A stretch of DNA of 64,000 nt from Pseudomonas crudilactis. Lineage in GTDB: Bacteria; Pseudomonadota; Gammaproteobacteria; Pseudomonadales; Pseudomonadaceae. Position 1 is the first letter of the stretch. Every line of letters starts with the position of its first letter. A program made the position numbers and the translations under genes. The notes under the pieces were generated by a model, which saw only the letters and a list, made by a program, of their open reading frames with translations, was not told the origin of the DNA and did not search any database. Below are positions 56,666 to 64,000 of the stretch, piece by piece. The stretch is taken from positions 1 through 64,000 of the forward strand of contig NZ_WXVV01000009.1 of the NCBI RefSeq assembly GCF_013433315.1, in the 5' to 3' direction.

Positions 56666-58255
56666 TCAGCGAGTTGTTGCCAGTTCCTGTTGGACGCTGG
56701 CGACAGTGCGAGGCCAAGGTTTACCAGCCTGAACCTTCGCTGGCAAGGCCTTGATGGCAGAAACGGCTGCGTCACGATTGGCGAAGTTGCCGTAGGTGAT
56801 CACGTAGAGAGGCTTGCCGTTGAGAACTTTCTTGAAATACCGGTACTCGCCGCCCTGCTCCTTGACGAAGCTTTGCGCGGCCGTTTCCGAGCTGGTGCCG
56901 AGGATCTGCACCACGTAGTTGCTGGTTGGCTGACCGGCGTACCAGCTGCCACCGGCCGCTTTGGCGACGGTAACCGGCTTCTCGGCCGGTTTGGCCGCAG
57001 CAACAGGTTTGGCTGGTGCAGGAGCCGGTTTCGCCGCTGGCGCTGCCGGAGCAGGCTTGGCGGTGGCGACTTGGGTTGGCGCAGGAGTCGGTCTGGCCGC
57101 CGGAACTGGCACCGGTGTCGGCGCAGGACCTGCCGGAACACCTGCGGGTGGCGCCGAAGTGGTCACGGTTGGCGGTGTGGCGCTGGAGCCTTCCAGAGGC
57201 ACACCGTCGTCGCCCTCGGTGATACCGCCAGCGGCTTCAGCCAACGGGCCGCGCATGACCGGTTGAGAGTTGCCGACCAACGGCAGCGGCATCGGCTGCG
57301 TATTACCGGCGAATTCGACGTTCGGTGCACCGCCATTGGCACCCTGTCCCAATGGCAACTGTGCCTGCTCATTGGCAGGAGCGCCGGTGGTTGGCGCCTT
57401 GTTGCGACCCGGCATCAACCAGGCGGCGGCGACCGCGACCACAACGACGGCGGAAATCGCCAATACGTGTTTCTTCGGCATGTTGAACCCCATACTTGGA
57501 CGCTTGACCGCTGAGCGGCTGGCAATCATGACTTCGATCAGAGCATCGCGAGCGACCTGGTTGATATTGCCCGGCCAACCCTCGGCACTTTCGTGAATAT
57601 CAGAGATCTGATCCGCGGTGAAAAGTTCGACACCCCGGCCGGCACCTTCGAGCCGTTGGTCGAGATATTCGCGGGTCTCTTCTTCGGTGTACGGCTGCAA
57701 TTCGATGACGTGGAAACGTTCTTCCTCGAGGTGCAAAGCCTCGAGTTGAGCGATCAGCGACGACTCACCGAACAGGAACACATGCGGGCGACCTTCCGGT
57801 GCGCCGGCACCCAGCGCCATCAGCGCTTCGAGGGCGGATTCATCGAGCTGCTCGGCGTCATCCACCAGCAGATAGACTTCCTGACCGGTCAGTGCGAGTT
57901 GCACCACTTGATCGAGAATCGCGCCAACTTCGGCCTGAGCGACGTTCAGTGCCTGCGCAACCTGGCGCAGCACGCCAGCGGCATCACCGGCACCACGCGC
58001 AGAAACCACCACGCTTTGTACCGACTGCTTGTTGGTGCTGGCGACCAGCGCCTGACGCAGCAAGGTTTTGCCGCTGCCTTGCGGACCGGTGACCACAAGT
58101 AGCAATTGGCTGTAGCGCGCCAGATGATGCAATTGACCCAGCACCGGCTTGCGCTGGGCCGGGAAGAATTTGAAGCCCGGCACGCGCGGCGCGAACGGGT
58201 CATGACTTAACTGGAAGTGGCCGAGGAACGCCTCGTCGGCATGCAAACTAGTCAT
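56666..58255 (-). CDS. AAA ATPase with SPOR domain (DamX-like)
   Basis: It encodes 529 residues. An N-terminal ExeA-like ATPase has Walker A GPQGSGKT (57-64) and Walker B EVYLLVDD. A single membrane helix (about 263-281) and a long Pro/Ala-rich linker lead to a C-terminal SPOR domain (NYVVQILGTSSETAAQSF to the end) that binds denuded peptidoglycan at the septum. The combination matches the DamX-like protein encoded after aroB in gamma-proteobacteria. The ATG at 58255 lies 10 bp after the aroB stop, indicating co-transcription. Confidence 0.93.
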   Translation of the reverse strand: MTSLHADEAFLGHFQLSHDPFAPRVPGFKFFPAQRKPVLGQLHHLARYSQLLLVVTGPQGSGKTLLRQALVASTNKQSVQSVVVSARGAGDAAGVLRQVAQALNVAQAEVGAILDQVVQLALTGQEVYLLVDDAEQLDESALEALMALGAGAPEGRPHVFLFGESSLIAQLEALHLEEERFHVIELQPYTEEETREYLDQRLEGAGRGVELFTADQISDIHESAEGWPGNINQVARDALIEVMIASRSAVKRPSMGFNMPKKHVLAISAVVVVAVAAAWLMPGRNKAPTTGAPANEQAQLPLGQGANGGAPNVEFAGNTQPMPLPLVGNSQPVMRGPLAEAAGGITEGDDGVPLEGSSATPPTVTTSAPPAGVPAGPAPTPVPVPAARPTPAPTQVATAKPAPAAPAAKPAPAPAKPVAAAKPAEKPVTVAKAAGGSWYAGQPTSNYVVQILGTSSETAAQSFVKEQGGEYRYFKKVLNGKPLYVITYGNFANRDAAVSAIKALPAKVQAGKPWPRTVASVQQELATTR

Positions 58256-58265
58256 CGGAATCTTA

Positions 58266-59366
58266 TTAACCTTTAAGCTGAGCCAGGGCGCGGTAATCCG
58301 CTCCCAGCGTGGCCTGTAGAACCTCATGCGGATAATCGTCGGTCACTACCGCTTCGCCCATCCGGCGCAGCAGCACCAGGCGCAGACGACCGTCGATCAC
58401 TTTTTTGTCGATTGCCATGTGTTGAAGAAAATCGGCTTCGGTCATTTCCGTCGGCGGCACCACCGGCAGACCGGCACGCTGGAACAGCCGAATGCCGCGA
58501 TCACGCTCCGCGTCACTGATCCAGCCCAGACGGGCAGACATTTCCAGCGCCATCACCGTGCCAGCGGCGACCGCTTCCCCGTGCAACCAGACACCATAGC
58601 CCATGTGGGTCTCGATGGCGTGGCCGAAGGTGTGACCGAGGTTGAGCGTGGCGCGTACGCCGGTTTCTTTCTCATCGGCACCCACTACCGCAGCCTTGGC
58701 TGCGCAGGAGCGCTCGATGGCGTAAGTCAGGGCTTTCTGATCCAGCGCACGCAGGGCATCGACGTTGTCTTCAAGCCAGGTCAGGAACGGCTCATCGCAG
58801 ATCAGGCCGTACTTGATAACTTCCGCCAAGCCGGCAGACAGCTCGCGCTCTGGCAGGGTTTTCAGGGACGCCGTATCAATCAGCACCACGTTCGGCTGGT
58901 AGAACGCGCCAACCATGTTTTTGCCCAGAGGATGGTTGATACCGGTCTTGCCGCCCACCGAAGAATCGACCTGAGACAGAAGGGTGGTAGGAATCTGGAT
59001 GAAGTCGACGCCGCGCTGGTAACAGGCAGCAGCGAAACCGGCCATGTCGCCGATCACACCGCCGCCCAAGGCGATCACAGTGGTACGGCGGTCGTGACGG
59101 GCAGTCAGCAGACCGTCGAAGATCAGTTGCAGAGTTTCCCAGTTCTTGAAGGCTTCGCCGTCCGGCAACACCACCGAGATCACTGAGAACTGCGTCAGGC
59201 TGCGGGTCAGACGTTCGAGATAGAGCGGCGCAACGGTCTCGTTGGAGATGATTGCCACCTGCCGCCCATGGATGTGCGGAGCCAGCAGTTCGGGCTGATC
59301 CAACAAACCTTCGCCAATATGAATCGGGTAGCTGCGCTCGCCTAGATCGACCTTGAGTGTCTGCAT
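58266..59366 (-). CDS. aroB: 3-dehydroquinate synthase AroB
   Basis: AroB is the second shikimate-pathway enzyme, turning DAHP into 3-dehydroquinate with NAD+ and a divalent metal. The 366-residue protein has the NAD site ([18 protein letters not shown]), [18 protein letters not shown], and metal ligands in LAEVIKYG and [11 protein letters not shown] plus [10 protein letters not shown]. It lies 152 bp after aroK. The shikimate products it supplies feed the aromatic amino acids that the ammonia-lyase in this window would use. Confidence 0.97.
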   Translation of the reverse strand: MQTLKVDLGERSYPIHIGEGLLDQPELLAPHIHGRQVAIISNETVAPLYLERLTRSLTQFSVISVVLPDGEAFKNWETLQLIFDGLLTARHDRRTTVIALGGGVIGDMAGFAAACYQRGVDFIQIPTTLLSQVDSSVGGKTGINHPLGKNMVGAFYQPNVVLIDTASLKTLPERELSAGLAEVIKYGLICDEPFLTWLEDNVDALRALDQKALTYAIERSCAAKAAVVGADEKETGVRATLNLGHTFGHAIETHMGYGVWLHGEAVAAGTVMALEMSARLGWISDAERDRGIRLFQRAGLPVVPPTEMTEADFLQHMAIDKKVIDGRLRLVLLRRMGEAVVTDDYPHEVLQATLGADYRALAQLKG

Positions 59367-59518
59367 GTGTCCCCACAGTGAAGATGGAAGCAGGCGTCCT
59401 GCCCTGAATTATTGGTTATCTGCGGCCTATAGCGGGTATGACGCCGCTCGCACGCCATCCGCCACAACCTCGACGGGCTGTGACAGGACGCCGAGGATAG
59501 CGCATTTCGAACGATGCT

Positions 59519-60037
59519 TTAACGGGGTGGAAGCTGCGCCAGACGATCAAGAATGTCGAGCACGACCATGCGGGGCGGCCGTTCGTCGGTTTCTACCACC
59601 AGATCGGCGATTTCCCGGTAGAGCGGATCACGAATAGCCAGCAGGTCGCGCAGGGTTTTTTCCGGATTGGCCGTGCGCAGCAACGGTCGATTGCGGTCGC
59701 GCGATGTGCGTCCGACCTGCTGTTCGACGGAGGCGTGCAGGTACACCACTCGCCCACCCTCATGCAGGGCCTTGCGATTGGCATCACGCATCACGGCGCC
59801 ACCGCCGGTCGCCAACACCACGCCATCGAACGCGCACAGCTCGGCGATCATCGCCTGCTCACGGTCACGAAAGCCGGGTTCGCCTTCCTTGTCGAAGATC
59901 CACGGGATATTGGCGCCCGTGCGCAGCTCAATTTCCTTGTCGGAATCTTTGAACGGCAGGCGCAGCTCTTTGGCCAGTAACCGGCCGATGGTGCTTTTAC
60001 CAGCCCCCATCGGTCCTACAAGAATCAAATTTCGCAC
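59519..60037 (-). CDS. aroK: Shikimate kinase AroK
   Basis: It phosphorylates shikimate at the 3-hydroxyl. The 172-residue protein has Walker [12 protein letters not shown] (8-18), shikimate-binding DSDKEIE and GFRDRE, and LATGGGAVM. Its start lies 4 bp after the pilQ stop, so it belongs to the pilMNOPQ-aroKB transcript. Confidence 0.97.
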   Translation of the reverse strand: MRNLILVGPMGAGKSTIGRLLAKELRLPFKDSDKEIELRTGANIPWIFDKEGEPGFRDREQAMIAELCAFDGVVLATGGGAVMRDANRKALHEGGRVVYLHASVEQQVGRTSRDRNRPLLRTANPEKTLRDLLAIRDPLYREIADLVVETDERPPRMVVLDILDRLAQLPPR

Positions 60038-60041
60038 AGAA

Positions 60042-62120
60042 TCAACGACTCACAGCAATCGCCTGGTTATTCATGATACGTGGTGTGAGAAATACCAGCA
60101 GCTCGGATTTTTTCTCCGAAACCACATCACGCCGGAAAAGGCGGCCAAGATACGGCACATCGCCAAGAAATGGCACCTTATCTACGACCTTGCTTTGAGT
60201 ATTTGAGAAAACACCGCCAATCACGATGGTTTCGCCGTCGTTGACCAGCACTTTGGCGTTGACCTCGTTTTTCTTGATCGGCGGCACATCCTGCACTTTG
60301 TTCAGGTAATCCGGTTCGTCCTTGGTGACCTTGACCTCCATGATGATGCGGTTGTCTGGGGTAATCTGCGGGGTGACTTCCAATGACAGCGAGGCCTCCT
60401 TGAACGACACCGATGTCGCGCCGCTGGAACTGGCCTCCTGATACGGAATCTCGGTGCCCTTGAGGATTTTCGCGGTTTCCTTATCCGAGGTAACGACCTT
60501 GGGCTGCGAAACGATTTCACCGTTGCCGGTTTTCTCCATTGCCGTCAGCTCAAGATCGAGCAACACGTTGTCGGTGATGAAGGCGATACCGATCCCGGAA
60601 GTGTTGCCCACGGTACCCATGTCGACGAACGGCGAGTTGGTGCTGGTGCTGCCCGGCGTGCCGATGGTGGTCGATGTGCCGTTGCTCACGCCTGAAGTGT
60701 TCCAGTTGCCCTTGTTCTGGATCGAGCCGCCCCAGCGCACGCCCAGACTTTTGTCGTAATCGACGTTGGCCTCGACGATGCGCGCCTCGATCATTACCTG
60801 ACGCACCGGAATATCCAGCTGCGCCACGATCCGCCGCAGTTCGTCGAGGCGATCCTGAGTCTGGTAGGCAATGATGTTATTGGTCCGCTCATCGACGGTG
60901 ATCGAGCCACGCTCGTCGATTTTAGCCTCGGCACTGGTCACCGACTGGAACAACTTGGCGATGTCCGCAGCCTTGGCGTAATTCACTTGCAACAGTTCGC
61001 GGCGCAACGGCGCCAGTTCGGCGATCTGTTTCTGCGATTCCAGTTCCTGACGCTCGCGGGCAGCGATTTCATCGGCGGGAGCCACCAGCAGCACGTTGCC
61101 GATCTTGCGTTTATCCAGACCTTTGGTTTTCAGCACCAGATCCAGCGCCTGATCCCACGGCACGTTTTGCAGGCGCAAGGTGATGCCGCCCTGCACCGTG
61201 TCGCTAGCAACCAGGTTGAGGTTGGTGAAGTCGGCGATCAGTTGCAGCACCGAGCGCACATCGATGTCCTGGAAATTCAGCGATAGCTTTTCGCCGACGT
61301 ACGCCTGACGGTCGGCATTACGTTTCTGCAGGTCATCGACGGTCATCGGGCGGATGCTGACGGTTAGCTTGTTGTCGGTCTGGAAGGTGGAGTACTCGTA
61401 GGTGCCGCTGGGTTCGACAGTAATAACCGTGCGATCACCGCTCACCCCGGCATTGACGAACTGCACCGGAGTAGCAAAATCCTTGACGTCGAGGCGTACC
61501 CGCAACTTGTCTGGTAACTGCGTGCGGGTAAAGCTGAGGATGATCTTGCCGTCATGTTCCTGGATATCCGGAGCGATGGTCGGGTCGGACAGGTCGATGA
61601 CCACATTGCCCTCACCTGCCGTACCCCGCTGGAAATCCACGCCGCGAATGGTCCGGTTTTTCGGCACAAAGGCCTTGGCCGGTGCCGCAGCCGCTACCGC
61701 AGCGCGTGGTGTAACGGCTGCGACTCTCGGCGCCGCCGGCGCGCCCTGCCCGACCACCACGAACAGATTGTTGCCCTCGACCCTCGTGTTGTAAGGCGCC
61801 AGTTGCGTGAGGCTGACGATCAGCCGCGTGCGGTCCTTGGCTTCGACTACCGTGGCGGTGCGTGCATTGCCGCTGCCCAGATCAAGGTTCTTGCTGGCCA
61901 ACTGGCTGGCAACACCGGGCAAATCCAGGGCGATCCGCGCCGGCGATTCGGTGGTGTAGCCCTTGGGCTGTGGCGGTGGGCCGTCGAACGACAACTTCAG
62001 CTCGACGCGATCACCCGGCAACGCCGCCACGTCGAGCGTCTTCAGATTGGCCGCGAATACCATCGGCGACATCAGCGCTATCCATAGCGAAAAACCGAGG
62101 GTGGAGAAAATCCTGTTCAT
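60042..62120 (-). CDS. pilQ: Type IV pilus secretin PilQ
   Basis: PilQ forms the outer-membrane pore for the pilus. The 692-residue precursor has a signal peptide (cut near VFAANL) and two AMIN domains (about 25-130 and 165-270) that bind peptidoglycan. The secretin short N domain ([21 protein letters not shown]) and N1 domain precede the secretin core ([15 protein letters not shown], then [17 protein letters not shown]). Length and order are typical of Pseudomonas. It is the fifth gene of the pilMNOPQ operon. Confidence 0.97.
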   Translation of the reverse strand: MNRIFSTLGFSLWIALMSPMVFAANLKTLDVAALPGDRVELKLSFDGPPPQPKGYTTESPARIALDLPGVASQLASKNLDLGSGNARTATVVEAKDRTRLIVSLTQLAPYNTRVEGNNLFVVVGQGAPAAPRVAAVTPRAAVAAAAPAKAFVPKNRTIRGVDFQRGTAGEGNVVIDLSDPTIAPDIQEHDGKIILSFTRTQLPDKLRVRLDVKDFATPVQFVNAGVSGDRTVITVEPSGTYEYSTFQTDNKLTVSIRPMTVDDLQKRNADRQAYVGEKLSLNFQDIDVRSVLQLIADFTNLNLVASDTVQGGITLRLQNVPWDQALDLVLKTKGLDKRKIGNVLLVAPADEIAARERQELESQKQIAELAPLRRELLQVNYAKAADIAKLFQSVTSAEAKIDERGSITVDERTNNIIAYQTQDRLDELRRIVAQLDIPVRQVMIEARIVEANVDYDKSLGVRWGGSIQNKGNWNTSGVSNGTSTTIGTPGSTSTNSPFVDMGTVGNTSGIGIAFITDNVLLDLELTAMEKTGNGEIVSQPKVVTSDKETAKILKGTEIPYQEASSSGATSVSFKEASLSLEVTPQITPDNRIIMEVKVTKDEPDYLNKVQDVPPIKKNEVNAKVLVNDGETIVIGGVFSNTQSKVVDKVPFLGDVPYLGRLFRRDVVSEKKSELLVFLTPRIMNNQAIAVSR

Positions 62121-62133
62121 TGTTCGACTTCCA

Positions 62134-62661
62134 CTATGAGTGCTCTTTCAAAGGAATGGTGCGCGGGCGCTCCAGCCAGGCGCCCTGGCCGTCCGGCACG
62201 ATTTCGACCACGTCGACCTGTGTTGCGCTGATGGCGACAATGCGACCGTCGTTGCGCCCCAGGTAATCGCCGACCTTTAACCGATGTACGCCGCCAGCAC
62301 CGCGCAACAACGCAAAGGAGCCGGAAACATTGGAGATCGTGCCGACCATCTCGAACTGCTCGATGTTGAAACCTTCGAGGTATTGCTTGACCCGGTTGGA
62401 GTCCGGTTTGACGTTGCGCGAGCCATGTTTCTGCCCAGCCAGATCGACGCGCACCTGGCGCGAGAACGGACTGCGCAGGTTGGCAGCGCTGTAAGTGAAT
62501 GTTGGGTAAGACCGAAATGTCGGGGTTGGTTCAATCTTGCCCGCCGGGCGCAGGCGCACTTCGTTCATGTAAGTGTCGAGATCGCTGAAGTCATCGCTGC
62601 CACCACAACCGTTCAGCGCGAGCAGCGTCATCGACAACGCGATGTAACGAATCGGGGTCAT
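62134..62661 (-). CDS. pilP: Type IV pilus lipoprotein PilP
   Basis: The 175-residue lipoprotein has lipobox Cys19 (LLALNGC). A flexible stretch then leads to a C-terminal HR-domain beta-sandwich (GGVHRLKVGDYLGRNDGRI) that contacts PilQ. It links the inner-membrane PilNO complex to the secretin. Its start overlaps the pilO stop by 4 bp. Confidence 0.96.
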   Translation of the reverse strand: MTPIRYIALSMTLLALNGCGGSDDFSDLDTYMNEVRLRPAGKIEPTPTFRSYPTFTYSAANLRSPFSRQVRVDLAGQKHGSRNVKPDSNRVKQYLEGFNIEQFEMVGTISNVSGSFALLRGAGGVHRLKVGDYLGRNDGRIVAISATQVDVVEIVPDGQGAWLERPRTIPLKEHS

Positions 62662-63281
62662 TTCTGCAGCCCCTTGTCGTTATAGCGATAGGTCTTGGCA
62701 AGGATGCTCATGCGCAGCTTCGGCCCACCCTCTTTATCGGCAGGAGCGAGTTCGAAGTCATGCAAGGTAACGATGCGCGGGAGCCCCGCCACGCCACTGA
62801 CGAAGGTAGCAAGGTCGTGATAGGCGCCGGTGACGGTGATCTGGATCGGCAGTTCGATATAAAACTGCTGGGTGACCTCCGGCAGCAGTTTGATCTCTTC
62901 GAACTCCAGGCCGCTGCCCAGACCGGTGCGGGTGATGTCTTCGAGCAGGCCCGGCACTTCGGTATCACTGGGCAATTGTCGCAGCAACACGCCGAAGGTG
63001 TTTTCCATCTCCTTCATTTGTTGGGTGTACAGCTCAAGGTTGGCTGAAAGACGCGCCTTGCTGGCGAACTGCTCCTTGAGCGTGGCCTCTTCTTCGCGCT
63101 TGGCCTCCAGTTGGCTCTCCACATCACTGATAAAAAAGTTATAGCCGAGCGCCAATACCAGCACCATCAACAGCGCCCCGGCGATGGCTTTGACTGCCGC
63201 TGGCCACGAGCCGATATTGCTCGTATCGAGGTCGTTGAAATCGATGTCGCGCAGACTTTCCAGCCATTCGGACGGCTTCAT
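62658..63281 (-). CDS. pilO: Type IV pilus inner-membrane protein PilO
   Basis: It encodes 207 residues with one membrane helix (AIAGALLMVLVLALGYNFFI), a periplasmic coiled coil (QLEAKREEEATLKEQFASK) and a ferredoxin-like domain. It pairs with PilN in the alignment complex. Its start overlaps the pilN stop by 4 bp. Confidence 0.96.
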   Translation of the reverse strand: MKPSEWLESLRDIDFNDLDTSNIGSWPAAVKAIAGALLMVLVLALGYNFFISDVESQLEAKREEEATLKEQFASKARLSANLELYTQQMKEMENTFGVLLRQLPSDTEVPGLLEDITRTGLGSGLEFEEIKLLPEVTQQFYIELPIQITVTGAYHDLATFVSGVAGLPRIVTLHDFELAPADKEGGPKLRMSILAKTYRYNDKGLQK

Positions 63282-63843
63282 TGCTCGTCCTCCAGGGTCT
63301 TGGGCTGAGTCTGCCGAACGGTCAGTTCAAACGTGTTGGCCTGATCCACTTGACCTGCGGTCGTCGCTTTCACCTCATTGAGGCTCGGCGCGTCGAACCA
63401 GTCGGAGGCATCCAGATTGCGCATCAGCTCGGAGACCCGGTTGTTCGATTCTGCGGCGCCACTGATAGACAGAGTCTTGCCAACCATCTTCACGTCGGTG
63501 AAATACACCCCGTCCGGCAGCGTGCGTGCCAGTTGATCGAAGATCCGCCCGCTGATCTGCCGGTTGCCCTGCAAGTCCTGGATGATGCGCATGCGTTCGA
63601 CCAGTTGCTGACGGCGCGCCTTGAGATCGCTGATCTGTTTGATCCGTTCGTCGACCACGGCGATCTGCTTGCCGATGTAGTCGTTGCGCGCCACTTGCCG
63701 CTCGATGGCCGCGCTGATGATTTGATCGGCAATCAGCACCGCGCCGACCGAGCCGACCACCACGCCGATCAAGGCCAGCAGAAAGCGTTTGCGCCGCTCT
63801 TCGCGACGCTCTTCGCGCCAGGGCAGGAGGTTGATCCGCGCCA

Positions 63844-63844
<1 letters not shown>
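63278..63844 (-). CDS. pilN: Type IV pilus inner-membrane protein PilN
   Basis: It encodes 188 residues starting ARINLLPWREERRE, the short cytoplasmic motif that docks into PilM. A membrane helix (FLLALIGVVVGSVGAVLI), a coiled coil and a periplasmic domain follow. The ATG overlaps the pilM stop (TGATG). Confidence 0.96.

Positions 63845-64000
<156 letters not shown>

Overview
The window looks like a chromosomal segment from a Pseudomonas of the fluorescens group. The evidence is high GC, REP/REPIN palindromes of the fluorescens type between genes, and a housekeeping backbone in the order I remember from other Pseudomonas (acyl-CoA dehydrogenase, K+/H+ antiporter, MscK-like channel, SelO; later hemE-gltD-gltB-damX-like-aroB-aroK-pilQPONM). 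No tRNA, rRNA, CRISPR array or complete insertion sequence was seen. Product names rest on motifs, domain layout and gene order read by eye; no database search was run.

Layout. 1-480: the 3' end of an unidentified gene and a repeat cluster framed by inverted REP-like palindromes. 480-3845 (minus): a small hypothetical gene, then an orphan type VI secretion unit (vgrG plus a DUF4123 adaptor) with no visible effector. 4198-10094: divergent proline genes putP and putA, separated by a control region with six GTTGCA hexamers, the known PutA operator core. 10355-13048: an acyl-CoA dehydrogenase and a lower-GC orphan gene. 13100-17571: two chemoreceptors flanking a zapA pair. 17899-25056: K+/H+ antiporter, MscK-type channel, SelO and thioredoxin 2. 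25187-25957: a ParA-type ATPase.

The centrepiece is 26315-45293, a single-strand, tightly overlapping run of 21 genes that is an aryl polyene (APE) pigment cluster. Its order follows the apeC-to-apeR lettering: chain-length factor, acyltransferase, two ACPs, membrane protein, ligase plus dehydratase (fused here), glycosyltransferase and acyltransferase (separate here), thioesterase, LolA-like carrier, MMPL exporter, DUF3261 lipoprotein, ketosynthase, dehydratase, ketoreductase, ketosynthase. Extra genes are inserted into this core: an MIO-type aromatic amino-acid ammonia-lyase (probable starter supply), a CPA2-like membrane antiporter, a flavin halogenase-like enzyme with its signature motifs, a methyltransferase and a terminal lipoprotein. 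Together they suggest a ring-modified, possibly halogenated, aryl polyene made from a cinnamate-type starter. A good sigma70-like promoter precedes the run and a strong hairpin follows it.

45507-48920: a lone PemK/MazF-like toxin, a small secreted protein paralogous to the C-terminal half of the last APE-operon lipoprotein, and a LysR regulator divergent from an MFS exporter. 49098-64000 (minus): hemE, glutamate synthase gltD/gltB, then the shikimate/type IV pilus block running from pilM (cut by the window edge) through pilN, pilO, pilP, pilQ, aroK and aroB to a DamX-like SPOR protein.
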